This document shows, one piece after another, positions 43,077 through 52,360 of a DNA stretch of 64,000 nucleotides. Source of the DNA: JACMJL01 sp963791805 (lineage in GTDB: Bacteria; Bacillota; Clostridia; Clostridiales; Clostridiaceae); the NCBI GenBank assembly GCA_963791805.1, contig CAWBTU010000006.1, positions 806,001 to 870,000 of the forward strand. Reading direction: 5' to 3'. Below the pieces are notes generated by a model, which saw only the letters and a list, made by a program, of their open reading frames with translations, searched no databases and was not told the DNA's origin. How positions within the stretch are numbered: position 1 is the stretch's first letter; every line of letters begins with the position of its first letter. The position numbers and the translations under genes were made by a program.

Positions 43077-43172
43077 ATAAATATGGTGTTAATAGGGGCG
43101 TGTTGTGCACGTCCCTACTTGTTTTCACAGGCACAGAAATAGTTTAGGAATGGGATATTGGATGCTAATCTA

Positions 43173-44414
43173 TTAAGGCATAATCACAAAACCATTTGCA
43201 TTGCGTGATTTAAGAGCTTTAATCAACTCCTCCTGTAAAATGGCATTACAGGTTACTTTTATAATAACCTCACTTTCACGTTTAGCAAAAATTCTTATTT
43301 TCTCTTTATTAATAGCTAATTCGATTAGCAATCCTATTAGGAAACCACCTATTAAGCCAAGCAGCCCCCAAATTATAGGACCCCATTTCCACACTAAGCC
43401 ATATATACTTCCAAATACCATAAAAAGAGTTCCTACCATCATGGCACCGTCTAAAACACTTCTGCCATCCACTCGATGAATAGTGTCAAGGATATGTATT
43501 TGAGAATCAAGGTTTTCCACTGGCAATGCAACTATATTTTGCGGCGGTACTCCCAGCTTCTCAATATCATGCATAGCAATCTCCACAAAGGGTGAATGAT
43601 TAAATGTGGCAATTATTTGTATTGTATTTTTTTCAGTTGTGTTTAGCTGTTTCAAGTTTTCACCCCTCACTCTAAGATACCGTATTTGCTCAATATCAAA
43701 TAAAATATTATTTTCATTTACCGCTGTGTATGCTTCGTATAATGAAAAAGCGAACATGGAAGGCAAGAATAGGAACCACTGCCAATCTACAATAGCTTTA
43801 ATCCTACTAAAGTCACCAAGGAAGGAATAGAGAAAGACACGAACGGCATTGGCCTTATAGCAAACGAAAATCCACCAGGCCAAAATAACTGTGCCAACAA
43901 CTGTAGCTCCAGCATATAATTGCCCCAATCCGGGTGATAGAATTGACCAAGCCATTCCAACCAAGGGGTTTTTCTTGTCTAGGATTACAATATCAAAAAA
44001 ACTAACATCTGAAGGTGTCACAGGCGCATCTTCAATTTCTGAAAGAGTGTGACTCTTACCAATCTCAATGGCACAACGGTAACTGTCCCATATGCCATAT
44101 ACAAAGACCGCTATATAAAGCAGAACCCAGTTCTGATTTAATTGAGCCTTTGCTTCTTCGAACCTGCCAAGAAAGGATAAGGCAATGCCCTTATTTATAT
44201 TGGCCTGGTTGTTCACCACAAGTTCCCAGACGATTAGTATTAATCCTTGGAAGTACTTGCCTAAATACATATGTCCAAAGCCTGGAAAAGTAAAAGACCA
44301 CCAGGCTGCAATCCAAGGAATACGTGGATATACAGAGTTGATTCCCAAAATGGAAATCTGACCTTTGGGATAGCGAGGTTTTATGTCAGTTGACTGGAAC
44401 TTCTGATGTGGCAT
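43173..44414 (-). CDS. multi-pass membrane protein with two TM2-like repeats
   Basis: GAGAGGA precedes the ATG. The 413-residue protein has two similar membrane units, each with a Gly-rich turn (FPGFGHMYLGKYFQGLILI near residue 45 and SPGLGQLYAGATVVGTVIL near 165). A soluble segment (about 260-310, IIATFNHSPFVEIAMHDIEKL) comes next, then a Gly-rich double membrane stretch (about 325-365) of a kind seen in Gly-zipper proteins, and a soluble tail. No enzymatic motif is visible. Confidence 0.7.
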   Translation of the reverse strand: MPHQKFQSTDIKPRYPKGQISILGINSVYPRIPWIAAWWSFTFPGFGHMYLGKYFQGLILIVWELVVNNQANINKGIALSFLGRFEEAKAQLNQNWVLLYIAVFVYGIWDSYRCAIEIGKSHTLSEIEDAPVTPSDVSFFDIVILDKKNPLVGMAWSILSPGLGQLYAGATVVGTVILAWWIFVCYKANAVRVFLYSFLGDFSRIKAIVDWQWFLFLPSMFAFSLYEAYTAVNENNILFDIEQIRYLRVRGENLKQLNTTEKNTIQIIATFNHSPFVEIAMHDIEKLGVPPQNIVALPVENLDSQIHILDTIHRVDGRSVLDGAMMVGTLFMVFGSIYGLVWKWGPIIWGLLGLIGGFLIGLLIELAINKEKIRIFAKRESEVIIKVTCNAILQEELIKALKSRNANGFVIMP

Positions 44415-45201
44415 AGGTTATCCTCTCTTTCGTTTTGGTATCTAAATTTATTATTACCAATAACTCCCCCTTTTATTAATTATGTTTTGCAATGATCTTA
44501 GAAAGCTAAAACCATTTTTCATTTTCTTAATAACCATTATTTATTTTTAAGCCCTTAACTACCTTAGTAGATAGACCAGTTTTAATAGAAATAGTTTCAA
44601 TATCTAATACATCTAGTAAATGTTTAGCTAATGTAGAATCTATTGAAGCGCTAGCAGATAAAGGATATTTTCATACAAAAGATTTGACTAAATGCGAAGA
44701 AGAAGATACTTATCTTTGTCCAGATGGACAGAAGTTATCTTGTGCTACTAAAAAATAGATTCCAAGCAGAAGAAATATTGCAACTATGATGCTTGTAGTA
44801 ATTGTAAAAACAAATCCAAGTGTACAACTTCATCTAAGGGTAGAACAATACCACGGACTGCTGTAGACGATATTGTTGAAGTTGTTAATATTAGGTTTAA
44901 AGAAAATCAATCTAAATATAAGTAACGCCAAATGATAGTAGAGCATCCTTTTGGAACATTGAAAAGGACAATGAATTTTTACTACTTACTCCTAAGAAGT
45001 TTTAAAAAAGTAAGGGGTGCTAATTTTAATAGGCCGTTACAGAAGAAAATATCGTGGCTTGATAAAGGGTTACACCCTTGTAAAAGAAAATAAAGAATCT
45101 ATAGAGTACTTTAAGTAAGCAGTAAATAAGTTTTTGTATAATTTATAATGAAAAGCACAGAATATCTATGTAAAAATAATATCCAATAGGAGGAATCACT
45201 T
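44415..45201 (+). other. stretch with IS1182 remnant and the Csp promoter
   Basis: The middle part is a decayed transposase (44580-45020). It is followed by a piece resembling other dispersed hairpin sequence (AATCTATAGAGTACTTTAAG at about 45091-45110) and, before the next gene, a promoter-like region and TAGGAGG. Confidence 0.5.
44580..45020 (+). pseudogene. IS1182 family transposase remnant
   Basis: In shifting frames the sequence encodes SIEALADKGYFHTKDLTKCE, CPDGQKLSC, a YCQ-like Cys cluster, RQMIVEHPFGTLKRTMNFYY and LLRSFKKV, all typical of the end of IS1182 transposases. At least one stop (TAG near 44757) and a frameshift break it; the N-terminal half is missing. Confidence 0.75.
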
Positions 45202-45570
45202 ATGGCAACCAGTGTAATAAATGATACTAAATCCCTAATTTCTAATGGGAATCCACACCAGGTCTGTATTAATGCATGTGCTAAATGTGCCCAGATCTGT
45301 CAAGAATGTTTTGATTTGTGTTTGCAAGAACCTGATGTAAAGGCTAGAATGAATTGCATTAAAACTCTTCAAGACTGTGCCGAAATTTGTTCAACTGCCG
45401 CTTGCTTTATGTCTAGAAGTAGTGGGAACATAATTGAAATATGTAATCTATGCGCAAATATCTGTGATAAGTGCGCTACTGAATGTAGTTCCTTTAATAG
45501 TGCTCACAATAAAGCTTGTGCTGATGTTTGCAGACAATGTGCTACAGAGTGCAGGAATATGGCCAAATAG
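45202..45570 (+). CDS. four-helix-bundle copper-binding protein (DUF326, Csp-like)
   Basis: TAGGAGGAATCACTT precedes the ATG. The 122-residue protein has many Cys spaced along helices (CINACAKCAQICQECFDLC, CAEICSTAACFM, CNLCANICDKCATEC, CADVCRQCATEC), the pattern of Csp-type copper storage proteins that line the inside of a four-helix bundle with Cys. With no export signal it should act in the cytoplasm, as Csp3 does. The copper exporter at the right end of the window is 18 kb away. Confidence 0.9.
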   Translation: MATSVINDTKSLISNGNPHQVCINACAKCAQICQECFDLCLQEPDVKARMNCIKTLQDCAEICSTAACFMSRSSGNIIEICNLCANICDKCATECSSFNSAHNKACADVCRQCATECRNMAK

Positions 45571-45575
45571 AAAGT

Positions 45576-45604
45576 TAAAAGCTTCAGAATTCTGGAGCTT
45601 TTGT
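45576..45604 (+). terminator. terminator of the copper-binding protein gene
   Basis: AAAAGCTTCAGA and CTGGAGCTTTT form a stem with a T-rich tail. Confidence 0.75.
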
Positions 45605-45866
45605 TATTAAAAAAATAATATCTTAATAGGGTGAAGAATTAATATTCTTTATCAAAGTATATTTTAGATTATGGATATCAGGTGTAATGACCATAATTAG
45701 TTTACTTCTTATTAATTTTATTTTGATACAAAAATATAAGCATCAGGAAAACCATAAAGGCTTTTTTGATTAACCTGTGGAGTGTATAGAAGCAAATACA
45801 CGGGAGGCTCTTATTTTTTCATTTATGTAAAAATTGGACATGAGAATCATTGATAATTCAATCAAA

Positions 45867-45980
45867 AGGAGGTTGTATTCATACAACTTCTTAAAAATCC
45901 CTGCTAAAATAAAAAAATCCACACCATAAAAAAATGTGAATAACCTTGGTGCCCATGGGGCGACACATTTGTTATCCACA
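45867..45980 (+). repeat. two-hairpin repeat, copy 1
   Basis: Hairpin A (45867-45892) pairs AGGTTGTAT with ATACAACTT. Hairpin B (45935-45980, 46 nt) pairs TGTGAATAAC with GTTATCCACA around a loop containing GGTGCCCATGGGGCGA. The same layout recurs at 56391-56503 with matching base-pair changes. Confidence 0.7.
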
Positions 45981-46089
45981 CTATTTCATCAATTCCAGGC
46001 TATCTTTTCAATTTCTTTATTGACGTTAAATATAAGGCTAATGGGGAAGTTAGTATATTTAATGGATTGATAGAGGCTCAATGAAAACA

Positions 46090-48063
46090 TTATAGAAGAT
46101 TATATTTTTTTAACTTAGCATATAATGTACTTCTAGAAATTCCAAGATACTCAGCAGTTTTACCTTTGTTGTATTTATTTAATTCTAGTGCTTGCACAAT
46201 ACATTCCTTTGAATTGGGAAAAAATGATTTAGTATTTTCAACTGAAAAATCTATGTGAGTTTCCTCAAGTTGTTTTGCTCTATTTTTATCAAAATAAGGA
46301 TCTTCCATTATATATCCTGAAATATGTTCATACTTAATAACTTCATCGTCATAAATTTGAATTACTCCTTCTAATAGGTTCTGGAGTTCTCTAACATTTC
46401 CTGGCCAATAATAGTGAGAAAAAAAATCTTCAACTTCAGGTGATAAAGTAACTAGGGGTTTATTGATTCTTTTACATATTTTAGATATAAATTGTTGGGT
46501 TAGAGGAAGTATATCCTCTGGTCTTTCCCTTAATGGCGGAATTACAAGCCTTAGCACTCCAAGTCTGTAATACAAGTCTCCTCGGAACTCTCCCTTTTGT
46601 ACTTTCTCTTTTAGATTTTTATTTGTTGCGGCTATTATTCTTACGTCGATATTAGTAGAAGCTCTGCTTCCGATTTTCATAAAACTTTTTTGTTCTATTA
46701 CTCTTAGAAGAATAGCTTGTAAATCTAAAGGCATATCTCCAATTTCATCTAGGAATATAGTACCATTGTTAGCTAATTCAAATTTACCTATATTTCCGCC
46801 CTTTTTTGATCCTGTAAAAGCTCCATCCTCATATCCAAAAAGCTCACTAGAAATAAGATCTTTAGGGAAAGAGGCGCAATTTACTGCAATAAAAGGTTTA
46901 TCCTGTCTATCACTAGCGTTATGAATTGCTTGAGCAATTACATCTTTGCCTACACCACTTTCACCAAGTAATAAAACATTTATACTGATTTGAGATGCCG
47001 CTTTAGCTTGATGCAATACATTTAGATATTTCTGGCTTTTTCCTACTACTTCAGAGAAAGTAAAGGTAGCATTATTTCCTGTATGCTTTGAAACTAAATT
47101 GTTAATACGCTCTTGTGAATTAAATATTATAAAAGTACCTTGTAAATGATAATTTCCTTCACAAAATGGTCTTGTTGAAAAATTGACCTTTACTGGATTC
47201 CCTTGGACATAAAGTTTAGTATACATATCCTGTACTGGAGTTCTATTATTGATGATTTCCCAGAAATCACTATTTATATGATGATCATCTATAATTTCTT
47301 CCAAGTTTCTATAATACATATCTTTTGTAGGCATATTGAAAAGGTTAAAACTTTGGTTACTTAAGAAAACAATTTTATTTCTATTGTTTGACTGATCAAT
47401 AATTATATATCCATCTGCTGAATTAACCATCAGATGTAAGGATTCAAACCAGAAAAAGTGTACAGCAATTCCTCTTGCTATAGAATCTGCTGTAAATAAA
47501 AAGTTGGAATTCTTGTTTTGAGCAGAAGTAATAATGGCAATACCGCCATTTTCAATCAAACCTTTTGAAGCATCATTTATGATTATTGGTGAAAAATACA
47601 CAGCTAGGTTAATTCCAAACTTTGAGAAATGTTCTTCTCCAATTACACAAACAGATTGCTTTAATTTTAAACCAAGTGAAACAGCATTTGTACCAATTGT
47701 ATTTTCATTCCATAAGCTTTTAACTTCAATGTTATTTACCTTTGCCCATTTAATAAACTCGTCACTTCCATATAGCTTTATTATACAGCCTGTTTTATCA
47801 AAAAGTGCAATACCAAAGTCAGATTCATTAAAGTGATTGGGAGTTGTTGCGATAACATCATTTGCATAAAAGTAAAGGGATTTTGACCTATCTTTTCTAT
47901 CTTTAAATTCTTTTTCAGTAAGGAGCAGAGGCAAACTATTTGTGGCATCAATACCTAATTTGTAACTTTCCTCCCAAGAATCAAATATAACCTTTGATAA
48001 ATTCTTTCTTGAAGCAGAATCATTATGAAGTTGAATCCATTTTTCATATGTACTATTATCCAT
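46090..48063 (-). CDS. sigma-54-dependent enhancer-binding regulator (AcoR-like)
   Basis: GGAGGAAATCGC fits the ATG at 48063, giving 657 residues. About 70-190 is a GAF-type sensor region, and about 205-320 a PAS-like region. The AAA+ domain (about 335-570) has Walker A GESGVGKDVIAQA, the sigma-54 contact loop GAFTGSKKGG, Walker B FLDEIGDMPLDLQ and the arginine finger area. The C-terminus is a Fis-type helix-turn-helix (NKGKTAEYLGISRSTLYAKLK). It is divergent from the dehydratase operon, which has a -24/-12 promoter and strong inverted repeats, so it is the likely activator. Confidence 0.93.
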   Translation of the reverse strand: MDNSTYEKWIQLHNDSASRKNLSKVIFDSWEESYKLGIDATNSLPLLLTEKEFKDRKDRSKSLYFYANDVIATTPNHFNESDFGIALFDKTGCIIKLYGSDEFIKWAKVNNIEVKSLWNENTIGTNAVSLGLKLKQSVCVIGEEHFSKFGINLAVYFSPIIINDASKGLIENGGIAIITSAQNKNSNFLFTADSIARGIAVHFFWFESLHLMVNSADGYIIIDQSNNRNKIVFLSNQSFNLFNMPTKDMYYRNLEEIIDDHHINSDFWEIINNRTPVQDMYTKLYVQGNPVKVNFSTRPFCEGNYHLQGTFIIFNSQERINNLVSKHTGNNATFTFSEVVGKSQKYLNVLHQAKAASQISINVLLLGESGVGKDVIAQAIHNASDRQDKPFIAVNCASFPKDLISSELFGYEDGAFTGSKKGGNIGKFELANNGTIFLDEIGDMPLDLQAILLRVIEQKSFMKIGSRASTNIDVRIIAATNKNLKEKVQKGEFRGDLYYRLGVLRLVIPPLRERPEDILPLTQQFISKICKRINKPLVTLSPEVEDFFSHYYWPGNVRELQNLLEGVIQIYDDEVIKYEHISGYIMEDPYFDKNRAKQLEETHIDFSVENTKSFFPNSKECIVQALELNKYNKGKTAEYLGISRSTLYAKLKKYNLL

Positions 48064-48136
48064 GCGATTTCCTCCAATTGTTTTAATCACTTTTGATTAT
48101 AGTTTAAATATTAATGGCATGCAATGTAAAAAAAAC

Positions 48137-48212
48137 TGTACAATTTGCGTTAAAACAAATCAAAATGTACAGCTATCGGACATTTTGTAAAGAAAAATGT
48201 CCGATATGTACA
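48137..48212 (+). promoter_or_regulatory. candidate upstream activator sites (UAS)
   Basis: A 13-bp perfect inverted repeat, TATCGGACATTTT (48174-48186) and AAAATGTCCGATA (48194-48206), is bracketed by TGTACA at 48166-48171 and 48207-48212, with a third TGTACA at 48137-48142. It ends about 113 bp upstream of the -24 element, the usual place for an enhancer-binding protein. Confidence 0.7.
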
Positions 48213-48324
48213 CTTTAATTTGTAATTAGTCACAGTGCTAATTAATAAATATGTGTAGTTAGTAGGTTGAAATACAATGCTAGCTAATGATTATTACGGA
48301 TTGTTTGAGAAGAAATTAAAATTA

Positions 48325-48340
48325 TGGCATGAATTATGCT
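48325..48340 (+). promoter_or_regulatory. sigma-54 promoter of the dehydratase operon
   Basis: TGGCATGAATTATGCT has the GG at -24 and the GC at -12 with exact spacing. Transcription should start near 48351, about 194 bp before the first gene. Confidence 0.7.
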
Positions 48341-48544
48341 AAATATATTTATGTCAAAGTAAAAAGATATAAAATATTTTATTATTGTAAACCTTTGCAT
48401 TAATTTAATGCAGTTTTATGCGTATTCTTAGATGAAATAGACCTGAGACCCTTTTGGCTTGGGATCTTTATGCATAGGCTGTAGCCTATGAAAGCACCGT
48501 ATATTAAAAAAAATAGTACAAAAAAATGAAAAGAGGGGAATTTA

Positions 48545-49720
48545 GTGAAAAAATTACAAGAAATTAATTTTTTTGAAGATCTTTTTAAAAATCCGAAAAA
48601 CGAATTAGTGGACCAAGCTATCGAAGAAGGAAAGTTAGCAGTTGGTTACAACTGCTATGTGGTTCCAGAAGTAATGCTAAATGCAGCAAATTTATTTGGC
48701 ATATGGATGACGGCGCCTAATATAGATAGTACGCCTCAGTCTGATTATTATCTTTCTGCTGTTATGTGTAGTTACTGTAAATCAGTATTGGAAGCAGGTA
48801 TTGAGGGAACCTATGATTTCTTATCAGCAATGGTATTTGCTCCGACTTGTGACCATATAAGAAGAAGTGGTCAGTATTTTGATATATTAAAAATTAACAG
48901 CCATAACGAAAAGTTTTTCTTTACAATGATTGATGCCCCATTTAAAACAACTGATTATACATTGGATTGGTTCGTAAAGGAAATGAAAAAAGTGGCAGCA
49001 AAGTTCAAAGAGAATTATGGTGTTGATATAACTGAAGATGCATTAAGAAAATCGATAAAAGAATTCAATGAATTCAACAAATTAGTGAAAGAAATTAGTG
49101 AATTTAGAAAAGGTGATAATCCTAAATTAACAGGAACAGAATGGGCAAAAATCTATGGATCAACAAAGATAGCACCTAAATATCTACTAATTGAACCACT
49201 AAAGAGAATAAAGGCAGAAATTGAAGCAAGAGAACCAGACCAAGACAAGAAAGTAAGATTAATGATAATAGGGTCAACAATTGATAAACCAGAATTTACA
49301 GAATTAATCGAAGCACAAGGAGCTGTAGTAGTTGCAGATAGACACTGCTTCGGATCATTACCAGGAATGGAAGAAATGGAGGAAACAGGAGATCCATTTC
49401 TATCTGTAGCAAAATGGTATTTAGAAACATGTCAATGTCCAAGAATGATGGAAAATGGGGACTTAAGAGTAGAATATAATAAGGACCTATTAAAGGAATA
49501 TAAAGTTGATGGAGTAGTAATGGAAACAATTATTTTCTGTGATTTATGGAATTATGAAGAAGTAACCTTCCTGGAAGAATTAAAAGCAATGGACATGCCA
49601 TACGTAGACTTGTCAAGAGAGTACAAGCTTACAGGTGAAGGACAACTTAGAACACGTATACAGGCATTTTTAGAAAGTGTAAATAGCAAAAAAGAACAGG
49701 AAGTATTAAGCAATAAATAA
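48545..49720 (+). CDS. 2-hydroxyacyl-CoA dehydratase family subunit (HgdB-like), first subunit
   Basis: AGAGGGG precedes a GTG start. The 391-residue protein belongs to the HGD-D/BcrB family: YNCYVVPEVMLNAANLFGI near residue 40, VMCSYCKSVLEAG and APTCDHIRRS, with Cys placed to hold a 4Fe-4S cluster, and a second Rossmann-like half (LMIIGSTIDKPEFTELIEAQ, DRHCFGS, ETIIFCDLWNYEE). With its partner it should carry out radical dehydration of a 2-hydroxyacyl-CoA, or a related two-electron reduction, after activation. The substrate is unknown: no CoA-transferase gene adjoins. Confidence 0.88.
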   Translation: MKKLQEINFFEDLFKNPKNELVDQAIEEGKLAVGYNCYVVPEVMLNAANLFGIWMTAPNIDSTPQSDYYLSAVMCSYCKSVLEAGIEGTYDFLSAMVFAPTCDHIRRSGQYFDILKINSHNEKFFFTMIDAPFKTTDYTLDWFVKEMKKVAAKFKENYGVDITEDALRKSIKEFNEFNKLVKEISEFRKGDNPKLTGTEWAKIYGSTKIAPKYLLIEPLKRIKAEIEAREPDQDKKVRLMIIGSTIDKPEFTELIEAQGAVVVADRHCFGSLPGMEEMEETGDPFLSVAKWYLETCQCPRMMENGDLRVEYNKDLLKEYKVDGVVMETIIFCDLWNYEEVTFLEELKAMDMPYVDLSREYKLTGEGQLRTRIQAFLESVNSKKEQEVLSNK

Positions 49721-49746
49721 GATAGAAAGGTGGATAAAGGAGTATT

Positions 49747-51480
49747 ATGAAGAGTTTAGAAGAAATAAGCATGCTAGTAAAAGCGGGAACTTCCATGGTG
49801 AAAGAAGCTAAAAATTCTGAAGCAATAAAGAAGGCAAAGGCAGATGTAAAGAAAGATTTTGCAAGTTTAAAGAGTTCTGAATTGCCAAAGAAATTAGCAA
49901 TAGATGTAGCAGTAAGAGGCAAAGCCTCCGTAGGTGCAGTAAAAGAAATGCTAAATTCAGATGTAGCAGAATTCTTAAAGATAGCGATAACAGAATCAGA
50001 GCAAGGACAGAAAATAGCAAAGAACTTAGATACTATTAAGGACATGATTCCATTTCCAATAATAAGAGAATATACAAACTACAAGTATTGGGTAAAAAAT
50101 TATATCACTGTATCTAAATACTTATTACAAGTAGATCCAGTAACATTAATAACATATTTCTTAAAATATCCATGGTTAATTGAATATGCAAAGGCAAATA
50201 TAATGGTAAACAGCTATCAACAAAACAGAGCTGAAGGAAACAATTTTTTCTTAATGCATGAGGAATTAAATTATGTAATAAGAGCAGAAGCACATTGTTT
50301 AGTGGAAGCAATGAAGCACCCAGAAAAAACAATATATATTCAAAATGTATGTGGAACAGAAATAATAGAAGCATGTGGCTTAAATTTCCAACCGGTTGAA
50401 TTGGGAACAATAATTTGTAAGTTAAATCAGTGGTCAGTTATTCCGTATTTAGAGGCAGGGGAATCAGTAGGACTAGCTTCCGATACTTGCGGACTTCCAA
50501 AATCAAGTTTAGGTCTTGCACTAGAAGGAGATTTGTTACCTGCTGCAGGTTTTGTGACAACCTGTTATCCATGTGATGGAGGATTAGCATCCTATCAAGG
50601 GATGAGCAAATATACAGGATATCCAGTTTATAGAATGAATATGCCCTATGAATTAAGAAGTGAAGAAGCAGCAGAAGCAATTATTCCAGAATTCTATGAT
50701 ATGATCCAGTGGCTAGAAAGTCATACTCCTGGAAAAATGGACTGGAATAAATTAAAAGAAATCTGTGAAAATTACAATAAACTAGTTGAAATAGAATATG
50801 AAAGATGGGAAATGGTAAAGTCTAGCTATCCAGTTATGTCAAATGATGCAATACAACAATGTCACTACTTCAACTTTAGTTTCTTATCACCATTACCATT
50901 TACACTAGATCATCACAGAAAAATGTATGAAATGAATAAAAAGCATTTAGCAAAAGGAACCCCAAGTTTCGAAGGCATGAAATATAGAATAATAATGTGG
51001 AATCCAGCGCCATCTGCATGGGGACATTGGTACAATTGGATGGAGAGATGTTGGGGAATAGGCCTTTTAATGGATCTTGAAACAATAGGAGAAATGTCTT
51101 ATATAGATACTTCATCAGAACACTCAATGCTTTTCGGACTAGCCAAACGTTACTTATGGCAGACAATGGCTAAACACACTAAAGGACCTTCAAGTAACTA
51201 CATTAATGATTTAGTTTTAGCAATAGATGGATGGAAACCAGACTTCGTATTGTTACCTAAACCAATTGGATGTAAGAACGTTATGTCCATGGAAGCAGCA
51301 TTAAGAGATCTTTGCAGAAAGAGAGATTTACCAGTATGTGGATTCACAATGGAATTACAGGATAACAGAGTTGCAAGCCGTCAACAGATGAGGGACGAAA
51401 TTAATAAGTTCATGATAGAAATAATGCATGCAGAACCACTGGATGCTAGCCTTCTTAGATTTGATGATAGTGGATACTAA
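49747..51480 (+). CDS. 2-hydroxyacyl-CoA dehydratase family subunit, second subunit with N-terminal extension
   Basis: GGTGGATAAAGGAG precedes the ATG, 26 bases after the first subunit. Of 577 residues, the last 410 or so are the dehydratase fold: NVCGTEIIEACGL, LASDTCGLPKSS, TCYPCDGGLASYQG, IIMWNPAPSAWGHWYNWME and IGCKNVMSMEA, with Cys suited to an Fe-S cluster. The first 120-150 residues are Lys/Glu/Ala-rich helices not found in the usual 370-430-residue subunits, perhaps for pairing. Codon use and SD are typical of the locus. Confidence 0.87.
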   Translation: MKSLEEISMLVKAGTSMVKEAKNSEAIKKAKADVKKDFASLKSSELPKKLAIDVAVRGKASVGAVKEMLNSDVAEFLKIAITESEQGQKIAKNLDTIKDMIPFPIIREYTNYKYWVKNYITVSKYLLQVDPVTLITYFLKYPWLIEYAKANIMVNSYQQNRAEGNNFFLMHEELNYVIRAEAHCLVEAMKHPEKTIYIQNVCGTEIIEACGLNFQPVELGTIICKLNQWSVIPYLEAGESVGLASDTCGLPKSSLGLALEGDLLPAAGFVTTCYPCDGGLASYQGMSKYTGYPVYRMNMPYELRSEEAAEAIIPEFYDMIQWLESHTPGKMDWNKLKEICENYNKLVEIEYERWEMVKSSYPVMSNDAIQQCHYFNFSFLSPLPFTLDHHRKMYEMNKKHLAKGTPSFEGMKYRIIMWNPAPSAWGHWYNWMERCWGIGLLMDLETIGEMSYIDTSSEHSMLFGLAKRYLWQTMAKHTKGPSSNYINDLVLAIDGWKPDFVLLPKPIGCKNVMSMEAALRDLCRKRDLPVCGFTMELQDNRVASRQQMRDEINKFMIEIMHAEPLDASLLRFDDSGY

Positions 51481-51521
51481 GTGGTAAAAATGAAAGCAGG
51501 AGTAAAAAGGAGACGTTGTAA

Positions 51522-52337
51522 ATGCCCAAGTATTATTGTGGTTGTGATGTAGGCTCAACCTACGCAAAATGTGTAATAGTAGATATGGATAATAATATTC
51601 TTAGCAGTGCTATAGTAAGAAGCAAGATTGACCCAAGTGAATCGGCAAAAGTATCTATAGCTGAAGCTATAAAAGCTATAGATGGAATTAATGGACAAGA
51701 AGATCTTGCCTACATTATTGGAACAGGTTATGGAAGAACCCAAATAGATTTTGCTGAAGAAAACATTTCAGAAATCAGCTGTCATGCTATGGGAGTTCAT
51801 ACTATTAATCCTAAAATAAGAACTATAATAGATATAGGCGGACAAGATGTAAAAGGTATAAGTGTTGGAGAAGATGGATCAGTAAAAGATTTTGGAATGA
51901 ATGATAAATGCGCAGCTGGAACAGGAAGATTTTTTGAATTAATGGCTAGAGCATTAGATGTAGACATTGCAGAATTCTCAGATTTATCACTAAAGTCAAC
52001 AAAGAATATATCAATAACATCTCAGTGCAGTGTGTTCGCAGAAACAGAAGTAATAAGTCTTTTAGCACAAAAAAAATCAACAGCTGATATAGCAGCCGGA
52101 ATACAGGTATCAGTTGCAAAACGTTGTTTTGGCATGGCAAAAAGTGTAGGATTACTTGAAGAAGTAACTGTAAGCGGCGGATGTGCAAAGAATGAAGGGC
52201 TAATACTTGCTTTAGAAAAGGTATTAAGAGTAAAAATATCAAGGCTTACCTTTGATCCGCAATTAATGGGAGCCTTAGGTGCAGCTGTATATGCCAATCA
52301 GAAGAGCAAAGTTCAAGGTCTAAAACTAAAATATTAA
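51522..52337 (+). CDS. activator ATPase of 2-hydroxyacyl-CoA dehydratase (HgdC/BadF family)
   Basis: AGGAGACGTTGTAA precedes the ATG. The 271-residue ASKHA-fold protein has YYCGCDVGSTYAKCVIVD (phosphate 1), IDIGGQDVKGISVGEDG (phosphate 2), KCAAGTGRFFELMARALD and SQCSVFAETEVISLLA, whose two Cys in the dimer hold the bridging 4Fe-4S cluster, and VSGGCAKNEGL. It uses ATP to push an electron into the dehydratase. Placing the activator after both subunits differs from orders such as hadI-B-C and fldI-B-C. Confidence 0.93.
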   Translation: MPKYYCGCDVGSTYAKCVIVDMDNNILSSAIVRSKIDPSESAKVSIAEAIKAIDGINGQEDLAYIIGTGYGRTQIDFAEENISEISCHAMGVHTINPKIRTIIDIGGQDVKGISVGEDGSVKDFGMNDKCAAGTGRFFELMARALDVDIAEFSDLSLKSTKNISITSQCSVFAETEVISLLAQKKSTADIAAGIQVSVAKRCFGMAKSVGLLEEVTVSGGCAKNEGLILALEKVLRVKISRLTFDPQLMGALGAAVYANQKSKVQGLKLKY

Positions 52338-52360
52338 ATTGAAAGGAGATTTAAAAGAGT

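Larger units (their letters stand above)
45571..46089 (+). other. non-genic stretch with a two-hairpin repeat
   Basis: It holds a terminator, an open stretch that could encode a short membrane peptide (about 45660-45771, VMTIISLLLINFILIQKYK) without a clear SD, a partial trailer (about 45795-45835), and the two-hairpin element at 45867-45980. Confidence 0.5.
48064..48544 (+). other. divergent regulatory region of the dehydratase operon
   Basis: It contains activator-site inverted repeats (48137-48212), the sigma-54 promoter (48325-48340), and about 190 bp of untranslated leader with a perfect palindrome CATAGGCTGTAGCCTATG (about 48473-48490). Confidence 0.65.

Noticed and set aside
48174..48206. 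The 13-bp inverted repeat as a terminator
   Set aside because: It has no T-run on either side suited to the divergent genes, and its place upstream of a -24/-12 promoter fits an activator site better.
46090..51480. Long open frames on the strand opposite the regulator and dehydratase genes
   Set aside because: They mirror the A+T-rich codon pattern of the true genes, have no SD and show low-complexity Leu/Ser/Phe-rich products.
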